This document shows positions 15,983 through 23,585 of a DNA stretch of 64,000 bases, piece after piece (position 1 is the stretch's first letter; every line of letters begins with the position of its first letter). The translations under genes and the position numbers were made by a program. The stretch comes from Advenella incenata (GTDB lineage: Bacteria; Pseudomonadota; Gammaproteobacteria; Burkholderiales; Burkholderiaceae_B), in NCBI RefSeq assembly GCF_004217095.1, contig NZ_SHKO01000002.1:930001-994000 (forward strand), written 5' to 3'. The notes under the pieces were generated by a model. The model saw only the letters and a list, made by a program, of their open reading frames with translations, had not been told where the DNA came from and searched no databases.

Positions 15983-17154
15983 ACCTGCCAGCTTCCTACG
16001 AGGGCGTCGTTCTGACCATGCCGGTCACGGTGCCGTACGTCAGGTATTCGATCGAGAGCGCCCATTTTTGGCTCGGACGATCATTAAAAGGCCTGCTTGA
16101 TGGCACTGGCTTGCCGTTGTCAAAAATTGACGGACTGTGCGTGTCCAGCTTCAGTCTAGGCCCGGATTCCGCTGTGGGCCTGACCCAGCATTTCGGTGTT
16201 TCACCGCGCTGGCTGGATCATATTCCAATGGGTGGCGCCAGTGCCATTGTTGCCTTGCGCCGCGCCGCCAGGGCAGTGCAGGCCGGTGATGCCAGTGTTG
16301 TTGCGGTTATTACCGGAGATACCAATCATGTGGATTCTTTTCGCAGGACGCTCGGACAGTTTTCGCGCTTTGCACAGGATGCTACCTACCCGTATGGCGC
16401 AGGCGGACCCAATGCCAGTTTTGCGCTGCTGACCCGCCACTATATGAACACCACCGGCGCCACACGGGAGGATTTCGGCAAGCTGTGTGTAGCCCAGCGT
16501 GACAACGCACTGCGCTATCCGCCTGCGCTGATGAAAAAACCGCTGACGCTGGACGATTATTTGCAGGCCCGTCCGATAACCGAGCCGATTCATCTGTTCG
16601 ATTGCGTCATGCCTTGCGCCGGCGCGGAGTCGTTTCTGGTGATGAGCGAGGCTCAGGCGCGCAGCCTTGGCCTTGCTTTTGTACGTGTTCTGGGCACCAT
16701 AGAACGGCATAACGGCTGGCCTGACGATGTTATCCAGTCGCGCGGAGGCTGGACACAGGACTGCAAATCGCTGTATGACCAGGCAGGGGTTGGCGTAGAG
16801 GAGATGGATTTTCTGCAGGCTTATGACGATTATCCGGTTATCAACATGATGCAGTTGGAAAATCTGGGGTTTTGCGAAGCGGGCGCCGGTCCCGAATTTG
16901 TTCGCACCCATTCGTTTACCGTGGATGGTTCCTGCCCTCTCAATACGTGTGGCGGACAGTTGTCTGCCGGGCAGGCGGGCGCGGCCGGAGGCACGCTGGG
17001 CATGAACGAGGCCATCCGGCAACTGACGGGACGGGCAGACAGGACGCAAGTTGCCGCAGCGCGCATCGGCATGGTCAGCGGGTTCGGAATGATTAACTAT
17101 GATCGTGGGTTATGCACAGCAGCCGCGATTCTGCAAAGTGGAGCGTCGGCATGA
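15979..17154 (+). CDS. SCP2-type thiolase-like protein lacking the nucleophilic Cys (candidate retro-aldolase)
   Basis: A 391-residue thiolase-superfamily protein of the lipid-transfer (Ltp2) branch. At the place of the thiolase nucleophile it reads HIPMGGASAI (residues 81-90) with no Cys. The loop that normally reads GH in catalytic thiolases is SAGQAG within CPLNTCGGQL (about 317-332). Ltp2-type proteins with the same loss form complexes with DUF35 proteins and act as acyl-CoA retro-aldolases in steroid side-chain removal. A DUF35 protein is encoded next door with an ATGA overlap, so the same chemistry is likely here: cleaving a 3-hydroxyacyl-CoA to a ketone and acetyl-CoA. Function is inference; family membership is clear. 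Confidence 0.82.
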   Translation: MNLPASYEGVVLTMPVTVPYVRYSIESAHFWLGRSLKGLLDGTGLPLSKIDGLCVSSFSLGPDSAVGLTQHFGVSPRWLDHIPMGGASAIVALRRAARAVQAGDASVVAVITGDTNHVDSFRRTLGQFSRFAQDATYPYGAGGPNASFALLTRHYMNTTGATREDFGKLCVAQRDNALRYPPALMKKPLTLDDYLQARPITEPIHLFDCVMPCAGAESFLVMSEAQARSLGLAFVRVLGTIERHNGWPDDVIQSRGGWTQDCKSLYDQAGVGVEEMDFLQAYDDYPVINMMQLENLGFCEAGAGPEFVRTHSFTVDGSCPLNTCGGQLSAGQAGAAGGTLGMNEAIRQLTGRADRTQVAAARIGMVSGFGMINYDRGLCTAAAILQSGASA

Positions 17155-18398
17155 CGGACCCTTTACGCAAGCCTTCAAGAAAAAATCCGGTTGAGCGCAC
17201 CCGCAAGCCAACCTTGCCTGCAGCTACGCGCAGTCGCACTTTCCATGGTATGACGCGCGCGGCGGCAGAAGGCAGATTTGAATTACAAGTGTGTCACGAG
17301 TGCCGGCAGGTTCAGTATCCGCCGCGCGACGTCTGCGGATATTGCCTGTCGCATCGTCTGCAGTGGTCCGAAGTGGACCGTAGCGCTCGACTGGTGGCCA
17401 CCACGGTGTTGCATCACAGTAATGATGTGTATTTCAGGGAACGTCTTCCCTGGCGGATCGGCACCGTGCAAATGACAGTGGGGCCGGTTGTGATAGCCCA
17501 TGTGCATCCGGCCTGTCAAGAGGGTATGCCGGTGCAGTTGGAGATGAAACTGGACAGGAGCGGTAACGCCGCCCTGTTTGCCGTGCCCCAGGAGTTACCT
17601 CCTCACTATCAGGATGATCCGATGATGCGTGAAATGACCAATAATGTGAAGTTCAGGCGTGTGCTGGTGACTGACGGCAAGTCGGGATTGGGAATGGCCA
17701 TGATACGGACCTTGCTGCAGACTGATGCATCGATTGTTTTTTTGGGTGATCCACAACCATGGCGACCTTCACCCGCATTCAATACGCTGCTGACTGACAG
17801 CAGGGTACAGGTGCATTCCATGGATGTCACTGACAGTGATTCTCTGGAACGGGTTGCCGCTGAAATCGGCGGCAAGGTAGACGTACTGATCAACACGGCA
17901 GATTTGCTGCGTGACGGTGGCATGCTGGGTACAAACACTATCAGTACCGCAAGCGACATGTTCGATGTTAGTTGCCTGGGGTTGCTCCGTCTGGCCCAGA
18001 CATTTGGCGGGGCGATGGCGGGCCGGGCCGCCGATGGGGTCAACAGCGCATCGGCCTGGGTGAACATATTTTCAGTCCATGCCATGGCCAGTCTGCCCAG
18101 TCGGGGAGTATGGTCTGCAGCCCAGGCAGGCGGCCTGTCGCTGTCCCATTGCCTGCGTGCAGAGATGCAGATGGCCGGCATCAGGGTCATGAATGTATTT
18201 ACCGGTCCGGTGGATTACGAATGGGAGCAGACAACCCCGCCGCCACGGGTCGCACCGTCCCAGATTGCCCGGCAGATTGTCCAGGCGCTGGCAAACGGGC
18301 TGGAAGATGTTTATGTCGGAGATGTGGCAAATGACATCAGGGAACGGCTGCGCAGTAATGCCAAGGCGCTGGAGCGCGAACTGGCCGGCGGCAATTGA
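17151..18398 (+). CDS. DUF35 Zn-ribbon/OB-fold protein fused to a degenerate short-chain dehydrogenase
   Basis: A 415-residue fusion; the ATG at 17151 overlaps the thiolase-like stop. Residues 40-150 are a DUF35 protein: a rubredoxin-like zinc ribbon with C48-x2-C51 and C62-x2-C65, then an OB fold. Residues about 168-390 resemble an SDR Rossmann domain, but each hallmark is altered: the nucleotide loop is TDGKSGLG rather than TGxxxGIG, the NAG motif reads NTA (248-250), and the YxxxK pair is W321...Q325. The SDR half is therefore probably not an active dehydrogenase and may be a scaffold. DUF35 partners are needed by Ltp2-type aldolases, which fits its neighbour. Confidence 0.85.
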   Translation: MTDPLRKPSRKNPVERTRKPTLPAATRSRTFHGMTRAAAEGRFELQVCHECRQVQYPPRDVCGYCLSHRLQWSEVDRSARLVATTVLHHSNDVYFRERLPWRIGTVQMTVGPVVIAHVHPACQEGMPVQLEMKLDRSGNAALFAVPQELPPHYQDDPMMREMTNNVKFRRVLVTDGKSGLGMAMIRTLLQTDASIVFLGDPQPWRPSPAFNTLLTDSRVQVHSMDVTDSDSLERVAAEIGGKVDVLINTADLLRDGGMLGTNTISTASDMFDVSCLGLLRLAQTFGGAMAGRAADGVNSASAWVNIFSVHAMASLPSRGVWSAAQAGGLSLSHCLRAEMQMAGIRVMNVFTGPVDYEWEQTTPPPRVAPSQIARQIVQALANGLEDVYVGDVANDIRERLRSNAKALERELAGGN

Positions 18399-18418
18399 GA
18401 CTGACAAGGGAGAGCACG

Positions 18419-19195
18419 ATGACTGTATTGGTAGAACTGATGGGAGCACTGGCCTCGGGGAAAGTGAAAATTATTGATTTGACGGAAACGCTGACTCCAG
18501 AGTTTCCGACGATTGTGCTTCCACCGGAGATGGGGCAGGCGTGGCCGTTTCGCATCGAGGAAATTTCGCGTTATGACGAACGTGGTCCGGGCTGGTACTG
18601 GAACAATTTTTCGTGCTCCGAGCACACAGGGACCCATTTTGATGCGCCTGCGCACTGGGTCAGCGGCAAGGATCAGCCGGACAATACTGTGGACACCATT
18701 GATCCGCAGGCGTTCATTGCCCATGCCTGCGTAATCGACTGCTCGGCGGAATCGGCTGAGTCTGCCGACTACCTGCTGACCATCGACAAGGTACTGGAAT
18801 GGGAAAAAGAGCATGGCAAGATTGCTGCTCGCTCCTGGGTGTTCATGCGTACCGATTGGTCCAGGCGGGAAAAACCGGCAGCGTATCTGAATATGCAGGA
18901 GGACGGGGCGCATTCGCCCGGGCCGGATGCACAGGTGGTGCCTTGGTTGATTCAGGAGCGCGATGTGCACGGTTTTGGTACGGAATCGGTAGGAACGGAT
19001 GCGGGGCAGGCGCAGCATCTGGACCCGCCATTTCCCTGTCACTACTTCATGCATGGCAATAACCGTTATGGCTTGCAGTGCATGACTAATCTGGATCAGT
19101 TGCCCGCCACCGGGGCGATGATATTTTCTGCTCCCCTGAAAATACGTCGTGGATCGGGTAGCCCCTTGCGGGTGCTTGCGTTGGTCGAACAGTAG
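18419..19195 (+). CDS. Cyclase/kynurenine formamidase-family metal hydrolase (isatin hydrolase-like)
   Basis: A 258-residue enzyme; the ATG at 18419 has an AGGGAGAG ribosome site (an upstream in-frame codon at 18395 overlaps the preceding gene). The metal-binding signature HxGTHxDxPxH appears as HTGTHFDAPAH, residues 69-79. This family includes kynurenine formamidase, putative cyclases and Mn-dependent isatin hydrolase, which opens the lactam ring of isatin to isatinate. Length and motif match isatin hydrolases. In this locus, opening an oxidised indole ring is the obvious role. An alternative is hydrolysis of an N-formyl anthranilic derivative. Confidence 0.85.
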   Translation: MTVLVELMGALASGKVKIIDLTETLTPEFPTIVLPPEMGQAWPFRIEEISRYDERGPGWYWNNFSCSEHTGTHFDAPAHWVSGKDQPDNTVDTIDPQAFIAHACVIDCSAESAESADYLLTIDKVLEWEKEHGKIAARSWVFMRTDWSRREKPAAYLNMQEDGAHSPGPDAQVVPWLIQERDVHGFGTESVGTDAGQAQHLDPPFPCHYFMHGNNRYGLQCMTNLDQLPATGAMIFSAPLKIRRGSGSPLRVLALVEQ

Positions 19196-19264
19196 CTTGA
19201 TTTGAACACCCAGGAAGCACAGAAGAAAAATAATGGCAAACGAAATACACAGGAGTAAACAGGG

Positions 19265-19990
19265 ATGGAACGCGAAGTCGCAGTCGTAACGGGAGGTAGC
19301 GTGGGTATCGGCGCTGCCATATGCAACTCCCTGCTTGAGCGGGGCATGGAGGTTATTTCGCTGGCGCGGCGTTCGCCCGGATTCAGCCATCCCCGGTTGC
19401 AGACCAGAAGTGTGGATCTGCTCGATCGCGGAGCGGTCAGGGAGGTCGCGCGTGACGTAGCCGACACTTACCCGGTCAGTCATTTTGTGCATAACGCCGG
19501 GGTTATCCGCCCTAATCTGATTGAGCAGGTGAGCGACGAAGACATGGATGCGCTTGCGCAGTTGCATTTGACCAGTGCCCTGACATTGACCCAGGCTTTT
19601 ATCCCGTCCATGAAAAAAAACAAATACGGACGGATTGTATTGATTTCGTCTCGGGGTGCGCTTGGCCTGCAGACACGCACCGCTTACGCAGCCACTAAGG
19701 CTGGGATGATTGGGATGGGACGAACCTGGGCGCTGGAGCTGGCAGGATTTGGCATAACGGTTAATGTCGTGGCGCCCGGACCGATAGCGTCAGACATGTT
19801 TTACGACGTGATCGAACCGGGCAGCGAGCGCGAAAAATCCCTGGCGGCGGCTATTCCGGTGGGTCGTATCGGCATGCCAGAGGATGTGGCCCAGACAGTG
19901 GCATTTTTTTGCAGCGCTGCATCCGGTTTCGTGACCGGGCAGGTGCTGTATGTGTGTGGTGGCAGCAGCATCGGTTCCATCACTATTTAA
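19265..19990 (+). CDS. Short-chain dehydrogenase/reductase (active type)
   Basis: A 241-residue classical SDR with intact motifs: TGGSVGIG (9-16) for NAD(P), N77-A-G, catalytic S128/S129, Y141 and K145 (YAATK), and PG near residue 172. Ribosome site AGGAG is well placed before ATG 19265. In a Rieske dioxygenase pathway an SDR usually oxidises the cis-diol; here it could convert a 2,3-dihydroxyindoline to the 2-oxo (dioxindole) form, or act on a FabG-like hydroxyacyl substrate. It contrasts with the inactive-looking SDR half of the 17151 gene. A 69-bp gap separates it from the hydrolase gene. Confidence 0.88.
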   Translation: MEREVAVVTGGSVGIGAAICNSLLERGMEVISLARRSPGFSHPRLQTRSVDLLDRGAVREVARDVADTYPVSHFVHNAGVIRPNLIEQVSDEDMDALAQLHLTSALTLTQAFIPSMKKNKYGRIVLISSRGALGLQTRTAYAATKAGMIGMGRTWALELAGFGITVNVVAPGPIASDMFYDVIEPGSEREKSLAAAIPVGRIGMPEDVAQTVAFFCSAASGFVTGQVLYVCGGSSIGSITI

Positions 19991-19999
19991 GGCCCCGCC

Positions 20000-20025
20000 G
20001 ATTTCAGGTGTGTTTATCTGAAATC
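20000..20025 (+). other. Hairpin between the enzyme genes and the transporter genes
   Basis: GATTTCAG (20000-20007) pairs perfectly with CTGAAATC (20018-20025). A T-rich stretch ending TTTGTTTTTTG follows about 10-20 bases later. It lies in the 91-bp gap ahead of the first binding protein. It could be a weak attenuator or an mRNA processing/stability element separating enzyme and transporter segments. Confidence 0.4.
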
Positions 20026-20081
20026 GTGGATTCATTTGTTTTTTGATCGTCGGTTTGCGTGACGGTCAAACAGGAGGAACT

Positions 20082-21233
20082 ATGAAGCTGCTGTCAACCA
20101 TTGTGTTCGCTGTGGGTATGTGTGCATCGGTGGATGCATTTGCAAAAACTGTCACGGTGGGATTTATTTCGTCATTGTCGGGGCCGATTTCATCCCTTGG
20201 TATTCCATACGCCAATGGCGCGATTGCCGGGCACAAGGCGATAGGAAAATCAGCGGATGCCGATATCAAACTGATACGCCTGGATGATGCTTCTGATCCC
20301 GCTACGGCGGCGCGTAACGCCCGCAAGCTGATCAATGAAGACCAGGTTGATGTGCTGATGGGAACGTCAGGCGTACCCGGTACGATGGCCATCGCTGCTG
20401 TCGCGAACGAAAGCAAGGTGCCGTTCATTGCCATATCACCGGTAGCCAATGTGTCGCCGGCCACTGCTCAATGGATGGTGAGCGTCGCCCAGCCAACCGA
20501 GCTGATGATCAATGCGGTGGTGGATCATATGAAAGCTCATGGTGTGAAAACCGTGTCCTACATCGGGTTTTCGGACGCCTGGGGAGATTTGGCCTACGAC
20601 GCATTGAAAAAGCATGCGGCACAGGTCGGCATAGAACTGCTTAATGACGAACGCTATTCACGTACTGATGCGTCGGTGACCGGTCAGATATTGAAGATCC
20701 GTGCGAAAAAGCCCGATGCCATTCTGGCGGGAACTTCGGGTACGCCTGCAGCACTGCCTTATCTGGAGCTGAAAAAACTCGGCTACAAGGGCAAAGTATA
20801 TGGCACGCATGGTTTGATCAATAGTGATTTCATTCGTGTTGTGGGCAAGGCCGGCGACGATATCCTGGCCCCGACCGGGCCGGTGACGGTTGCCGAGCAG
20901 TTGCCCGATACCAATCCGGTAAAGAAAGTGGCACTGGCTTACCGCGAGGCATTTCAGGCGGCCTTTCCCAAGGGGTCACCGGACGTATTTTCAGCCTGGT
21001 CCTACGACGCCTGGCTTTTGCTGGTTTCGGCAACAGCCGAGGCACAGAAACACGCGGAACCCGGAACACCAACCTATCGACAGGCAGTGATGGATGCCAT
21101 TTTCAATACACACGAACTGGCGGGAACGCATGGAGTATATAACTACAAACGCGGCAGCCCTTTCGGAACAGATGAACGGGCGCGGGTCGTAGTCAGGTTG
21201 CTAGGCGGTAAATGGAAGCTGGAAAACGAGTAA
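20082..21233 (+). CDS. Branched-chain amino acid/aromatic-type ABC binding protein 1
   Basis: A 383-residue periplasmic binding protein of the LivJ-like (type 1 Leu/Ile/Val-binding) family. The ATG at 20082 follows AGGAGG at ideal spacing. The signal peptide is MKLLSTIVFAVG to about residue 21 (VDAFA). The mature protein opens with VTVGFISSLSGPISSLGIPY, the ligand-binding start of this family. Its paralogue follows directly; they share motifs such as YIGFSDAWGDL. Family members near aromatic catabolism genes bind aromatic acids, so uptake of the pathway substrate is the likely role. The gene is flanked by hairpins on both sides. Confidence 0.9.
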   Translation: MKLLSTIVFAVGMCASVDAFAKTVTVGFISSLSGPISSLGIPYANGAIAGHKAIGKSADADIKLIRLDDASDPATAARNARKLINEDQVDVLMGTSGVPGTMAIAAVANESKVPFIAISPVANVSPATAQWMVSVAQPTELMINAVVDHMKAHGVKTVSYIGFSDAWGDLAYDALKKHAAQVGIELLNDERYSRTDASVTGQILKIRAKKPDAILAGTSGTPAALPYLELKKLGYKGKVYGTHGLINSDFIRVVGKAGDDILAPTGPVTVAEQLPDTNPVKKVALAYREAFQAAFPKGSPDVFSAWSYDAWLLLVSATAEAQKHAEPGTPTYRQAVMDAIFNTHELAGTHGVYNYKRGSPFGTDERARVVVRLLGGKWKLENE

Positions 21234-21241
21234 ACAGGTTC

Positions 21242-21270
21242 TCGGTCCTGCGTGAGTACGGCAGGACCGA
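21242..21270 (+). other. Intercistronic hairpin (perfect 10-bp stem) between two binding-protein genes
   Basis: TCGGTCCTGC (21242-21251) pairs exactly with GCAGGACCGA (21261-21270) around a 9-base loop. It begins eight bases after the first binding-protein stop and is not followed by a T run, so it is not a normal terminator. Such hairpins after binding-protein genes commonly protect the upstream mRNA from 3' exonucleases and raise its expression over the membrane components. Confidence 0.65.
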
Positions 21271-21296
21271 TCCATACAGAAAATCAGGAGAATAAA

Positions 21297-22466
21297 ATGC
21301 AACATTGGCTTAAAACGGCGGTGCTGATCGGCATTCTGAGCGGCGTGGGATCGCCAGGTTTTGTGCATGCCGATACCATCAAGATTGGACTGATCACCGC
21401 GCTAACCGGACCGGGTTCGTCAATCGGCATTCCTTATGAATTAGGCGCCAAAGCAGGGCAGGCGATGATTCCCGACATTGAGGGAAATAAGCTGGAGCTG
21501 ATTGTACTGGACGATGCCACGGATCCGTCGAGCGCAGCGCGCAATGCCAGGAAACTGACACAGGACAACAAGGTTGATATCCTGATCGGTTCCTCGAATG
21601 TGCCGGCAACGTTTGCTGCCTTACCGGTGGCTCGGGAGGCAGCAACGGCGCTGATCGGCATCAGTCCGGCCAGCACAACAGGAGAAAATGCAGCCTGGTA
21701 TGTGACAACTGCCCAGTCCGCGAAGTTGATGATCAGTGCCGTAGTTGGGCAGATGAAGCGCGATGGCGTCAGAACGGTTGGATATATTGGGTTTTCTGAT
21801 GCCTGGGGCGATCTGGTGTACGACAATCTTGTCAAGGAAGCTGACAGTGCCGGCATCAAGGTTGTGAGCAATGAACGCTATGCACGATCTGATTCATCTG
21901 TGAACGGGCAGATTCTGAAGATTATCGCCAAGCGACCTGATGCCGTGATGACCGGCGGCGCGGGAACACCGGGTGCATTGCCATACCTGGCTTTGAAAGA
22001 CAGGAATTTCAAGGGCAAACTGTATGGCGCGCATTCACTGATCAACCCTGATTTCATTCGTGTTGCAGGTTCCTCTGCTGAAGGGCTGGTAGCACCGACC
22101 GGGCCGGTGATTGTGGCAGAACAGTTGCCGCCCGATCATCCCGTCAAGCAGATGTCTGGCAAGTTTCACGACATTTTCCAGAAAACCAATGGCAAGCCGT
22201 CGACCGATGCCTATTCTGCCTATGCCTTTGACGCATGGCTGATTGCGGCAGCGGCAGCGAAAAAAGTCATTGCCGACGGCAAAGCCAAGCCAGGTACGCC
22301 GGCGTTTCGCGAAGCCCTGCGCGACGCCATCATGTCTGGTACCCAAGTGGCCGGCACGCACGGCGTCTATACGTTCAAACAGGGCGATTCGTTCGGCAGC
22401 GATGAGCGTGGTCGTGTGCTGGTTCGTCTGGAAAAAGGCAAATGGAAATATATCCCCGAAAAATGA
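21297..22466 (+). CDS. Branched-chain amino acid/aromatic-type ABC binding protein 2
   Basis: A 389-residue paralogue of the preceding gene. The ATG at 21297 follows CAGGAG; an earlier in-frame ATG at 21252 lies inside the hairpin. The signal peptide ends near FVHA-DTIKIG. The mature N-terminus (IKIGLITALTGPGSSIGIPY) and the segment YIGFSDAWGDLVYD align closely with protein 1, showing an old tandem duplication. Two binding proteins feeding one permease set suggest different ligands or affinities, for example free auxin and a conjugate or another indole acid. Confidence 0.9.
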   Translation: MQHWLKTAVLIGILSGVGSPGFVHADTIKIGLITALTGPGSSIGIPYELGAKAGQAMIPDIEGNKLELIVLDDATDPSSAARNARKLTQDNKVDILIGSSNVPATFAALPVAREAATALIGISPASTTGENAAWYVTTAQSAKLMISAVVGQMKRDGVRTVGYIGFSDAWGDLVYDNLVKEADSAGIKVVSNERYARSDSSVNGQILKIIAKRPDAVMTGGAGTPGALPYLALKDRNFKGKLYGAHSLINPDFIRVAGSSAEGLVAPTGPVIVAEQLPPDHPVKQMSGKFHDIFQKTNGKPSTDAYSAYAFDAWLIAAAAAKKVIADGKAKPGTPAFREALRDAIMSGTQVAGTHGVYTFKQGDSFGSDERGRVLVRLEKGKWKYIPEK

Positions 22467-22529
22467 TGGGACGGACAACGAGGCCAAGCGCGTCGCACGA
22501 TTAACGAGTAACGTCGGACGGGATACACA

Positions 22530-23585
22530 ATGGATTGGGAAGTTGCTTATATGCTGACGGTAGACGGTTTGTCGAATGGCGCTGTCTATTTGCTGGCGGG
22601 TATCGGACTGGTAATGGTGTTTTCCGTTACCCGGGTCATTTTTGTGCCTTTTGGCGATGTGGCTGCATTTGCTGCCTTGAGCCTTGCCTCTTTGCAGGCC
22701 GGTGTCGCGCCCCCCACTATTGGTCTGGTGATTGTGCTGGCCGTTGTTGCGCTTGCCGTGGAAGTGGTTAGTCTTGCCCGCAGGCACGCGTGGCGTCACG
22801 TTCCCAGGGCGATTGTCTGCTGGGGTGTGGCACCGCTGGTGCCGTGTCTGCTGGCCTGGTCGATTGTCGGACGTACTGATTCGATGCTGATCCAGATAGC
22901 CGCCGCAGTACTTCTAGTGACGCCCATTATTCCGCTGATTGCACGCATTGCATTGCAACCGATTGCCGATGCCTCATCCCTGATCCTGCTTATTGTCTCG
23001 CTGTCCATTCACTTTCTGTTTGTCGGCCTGGGGCTGCTTTTCTTTGGGCCCGAAGGCTTTCGCACTGAGTCGTTTACAGACCTGGATATCGCTCTGTTCG
23101 GCAATTTTACACTGAGCGGCCAGGTTGCGTTGACCATTGCAGTCGCCATAGTGTTGAGCATTATGTTCTATCTGTTTTTCGAATTTACTTTAACAGGTAA
23201 GGCGCTGCGTGCAACGTCGGTCAATCGGGTGGGCGCGCGCATTGTCGGCATCCGGCCGGTGAAGACGGCCACGCTGGTCTACCTTTTCGCGTCAGTGCTC
23301 GCCGGCATGATTGGTGTACTGATTTCACCTGTCAATACCATTTATTACGATTCCGGTTTTATGCTGGGTCTCAAGGCGTTCGTAGGCGCCATTATCGGCG
23401 GCATGGTGAGCTATCCGCTGACCATGATCGGATCGCTTGCCGTAGGCATTGTGGAGAGTTTTTCGTCTTTCTGGAATGGAGCGCTCAAAGAAGTCATTGT
23501 GTTCGGATTACTGATTCCCGTATTGATGGTTCGTTCGCTGTTGACGGCACATGATGAAGATAACAACGAGGAGATCGACGAATGA
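22530..23585 (+). CDS. ABC transporter permease, LivH type
   Basis: A 351-residue inner-membrane permease with about eight spans. The family start is seen in DGLSNGAVYLLAGIGLVMVFSVTRVI, followed by the LivH loop FVPFGDVAAFAALSL. The conserved loop KALRATSVNRVGARIVGI at about residue 225 is the docking site for the ATPase. It overlaps the following fusion gene by ATGA. It should form the channel with the LivM half of that fusion. Confidence 0.9.
   Translation: MDWEVAYMLTVDGLSNGAVYLLAGIGLVMVFSVTRVIFVPFGDVAAFAALSLASLQAGVAPPTIGLVIVLAVVALAVEVVSLARRHAWRHVPRAIVCWGVAPLVPCLLAWSIVGRTDSMLIQIAAAVLLVTPIIPLIARIALQPIADASSLILLIVSLSIHFLFVGLGLLFFGPEGFRTESFTDLDIALFGNFTLSGQVALTIAVAIVLSIMFYLFFEFTLTGKALRATSVNRVGARIVGIRPVKTATLVYLFASVLAGMIGVLISPVNTIYYDSGFMLGLKAFVGAIIGGMVSYPLTMIGSLAVGIVESFSSFWNGALKEVIVFGLLIPVLMVRSLLTAHDEDNNEEIDE

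Noticed and set aside
18311-19567. 418-residue minus-strand open frame across the hydrolase and SDR genes
   Set aside because: Complement of genes with intact catalytic motifs; no domain of its own.
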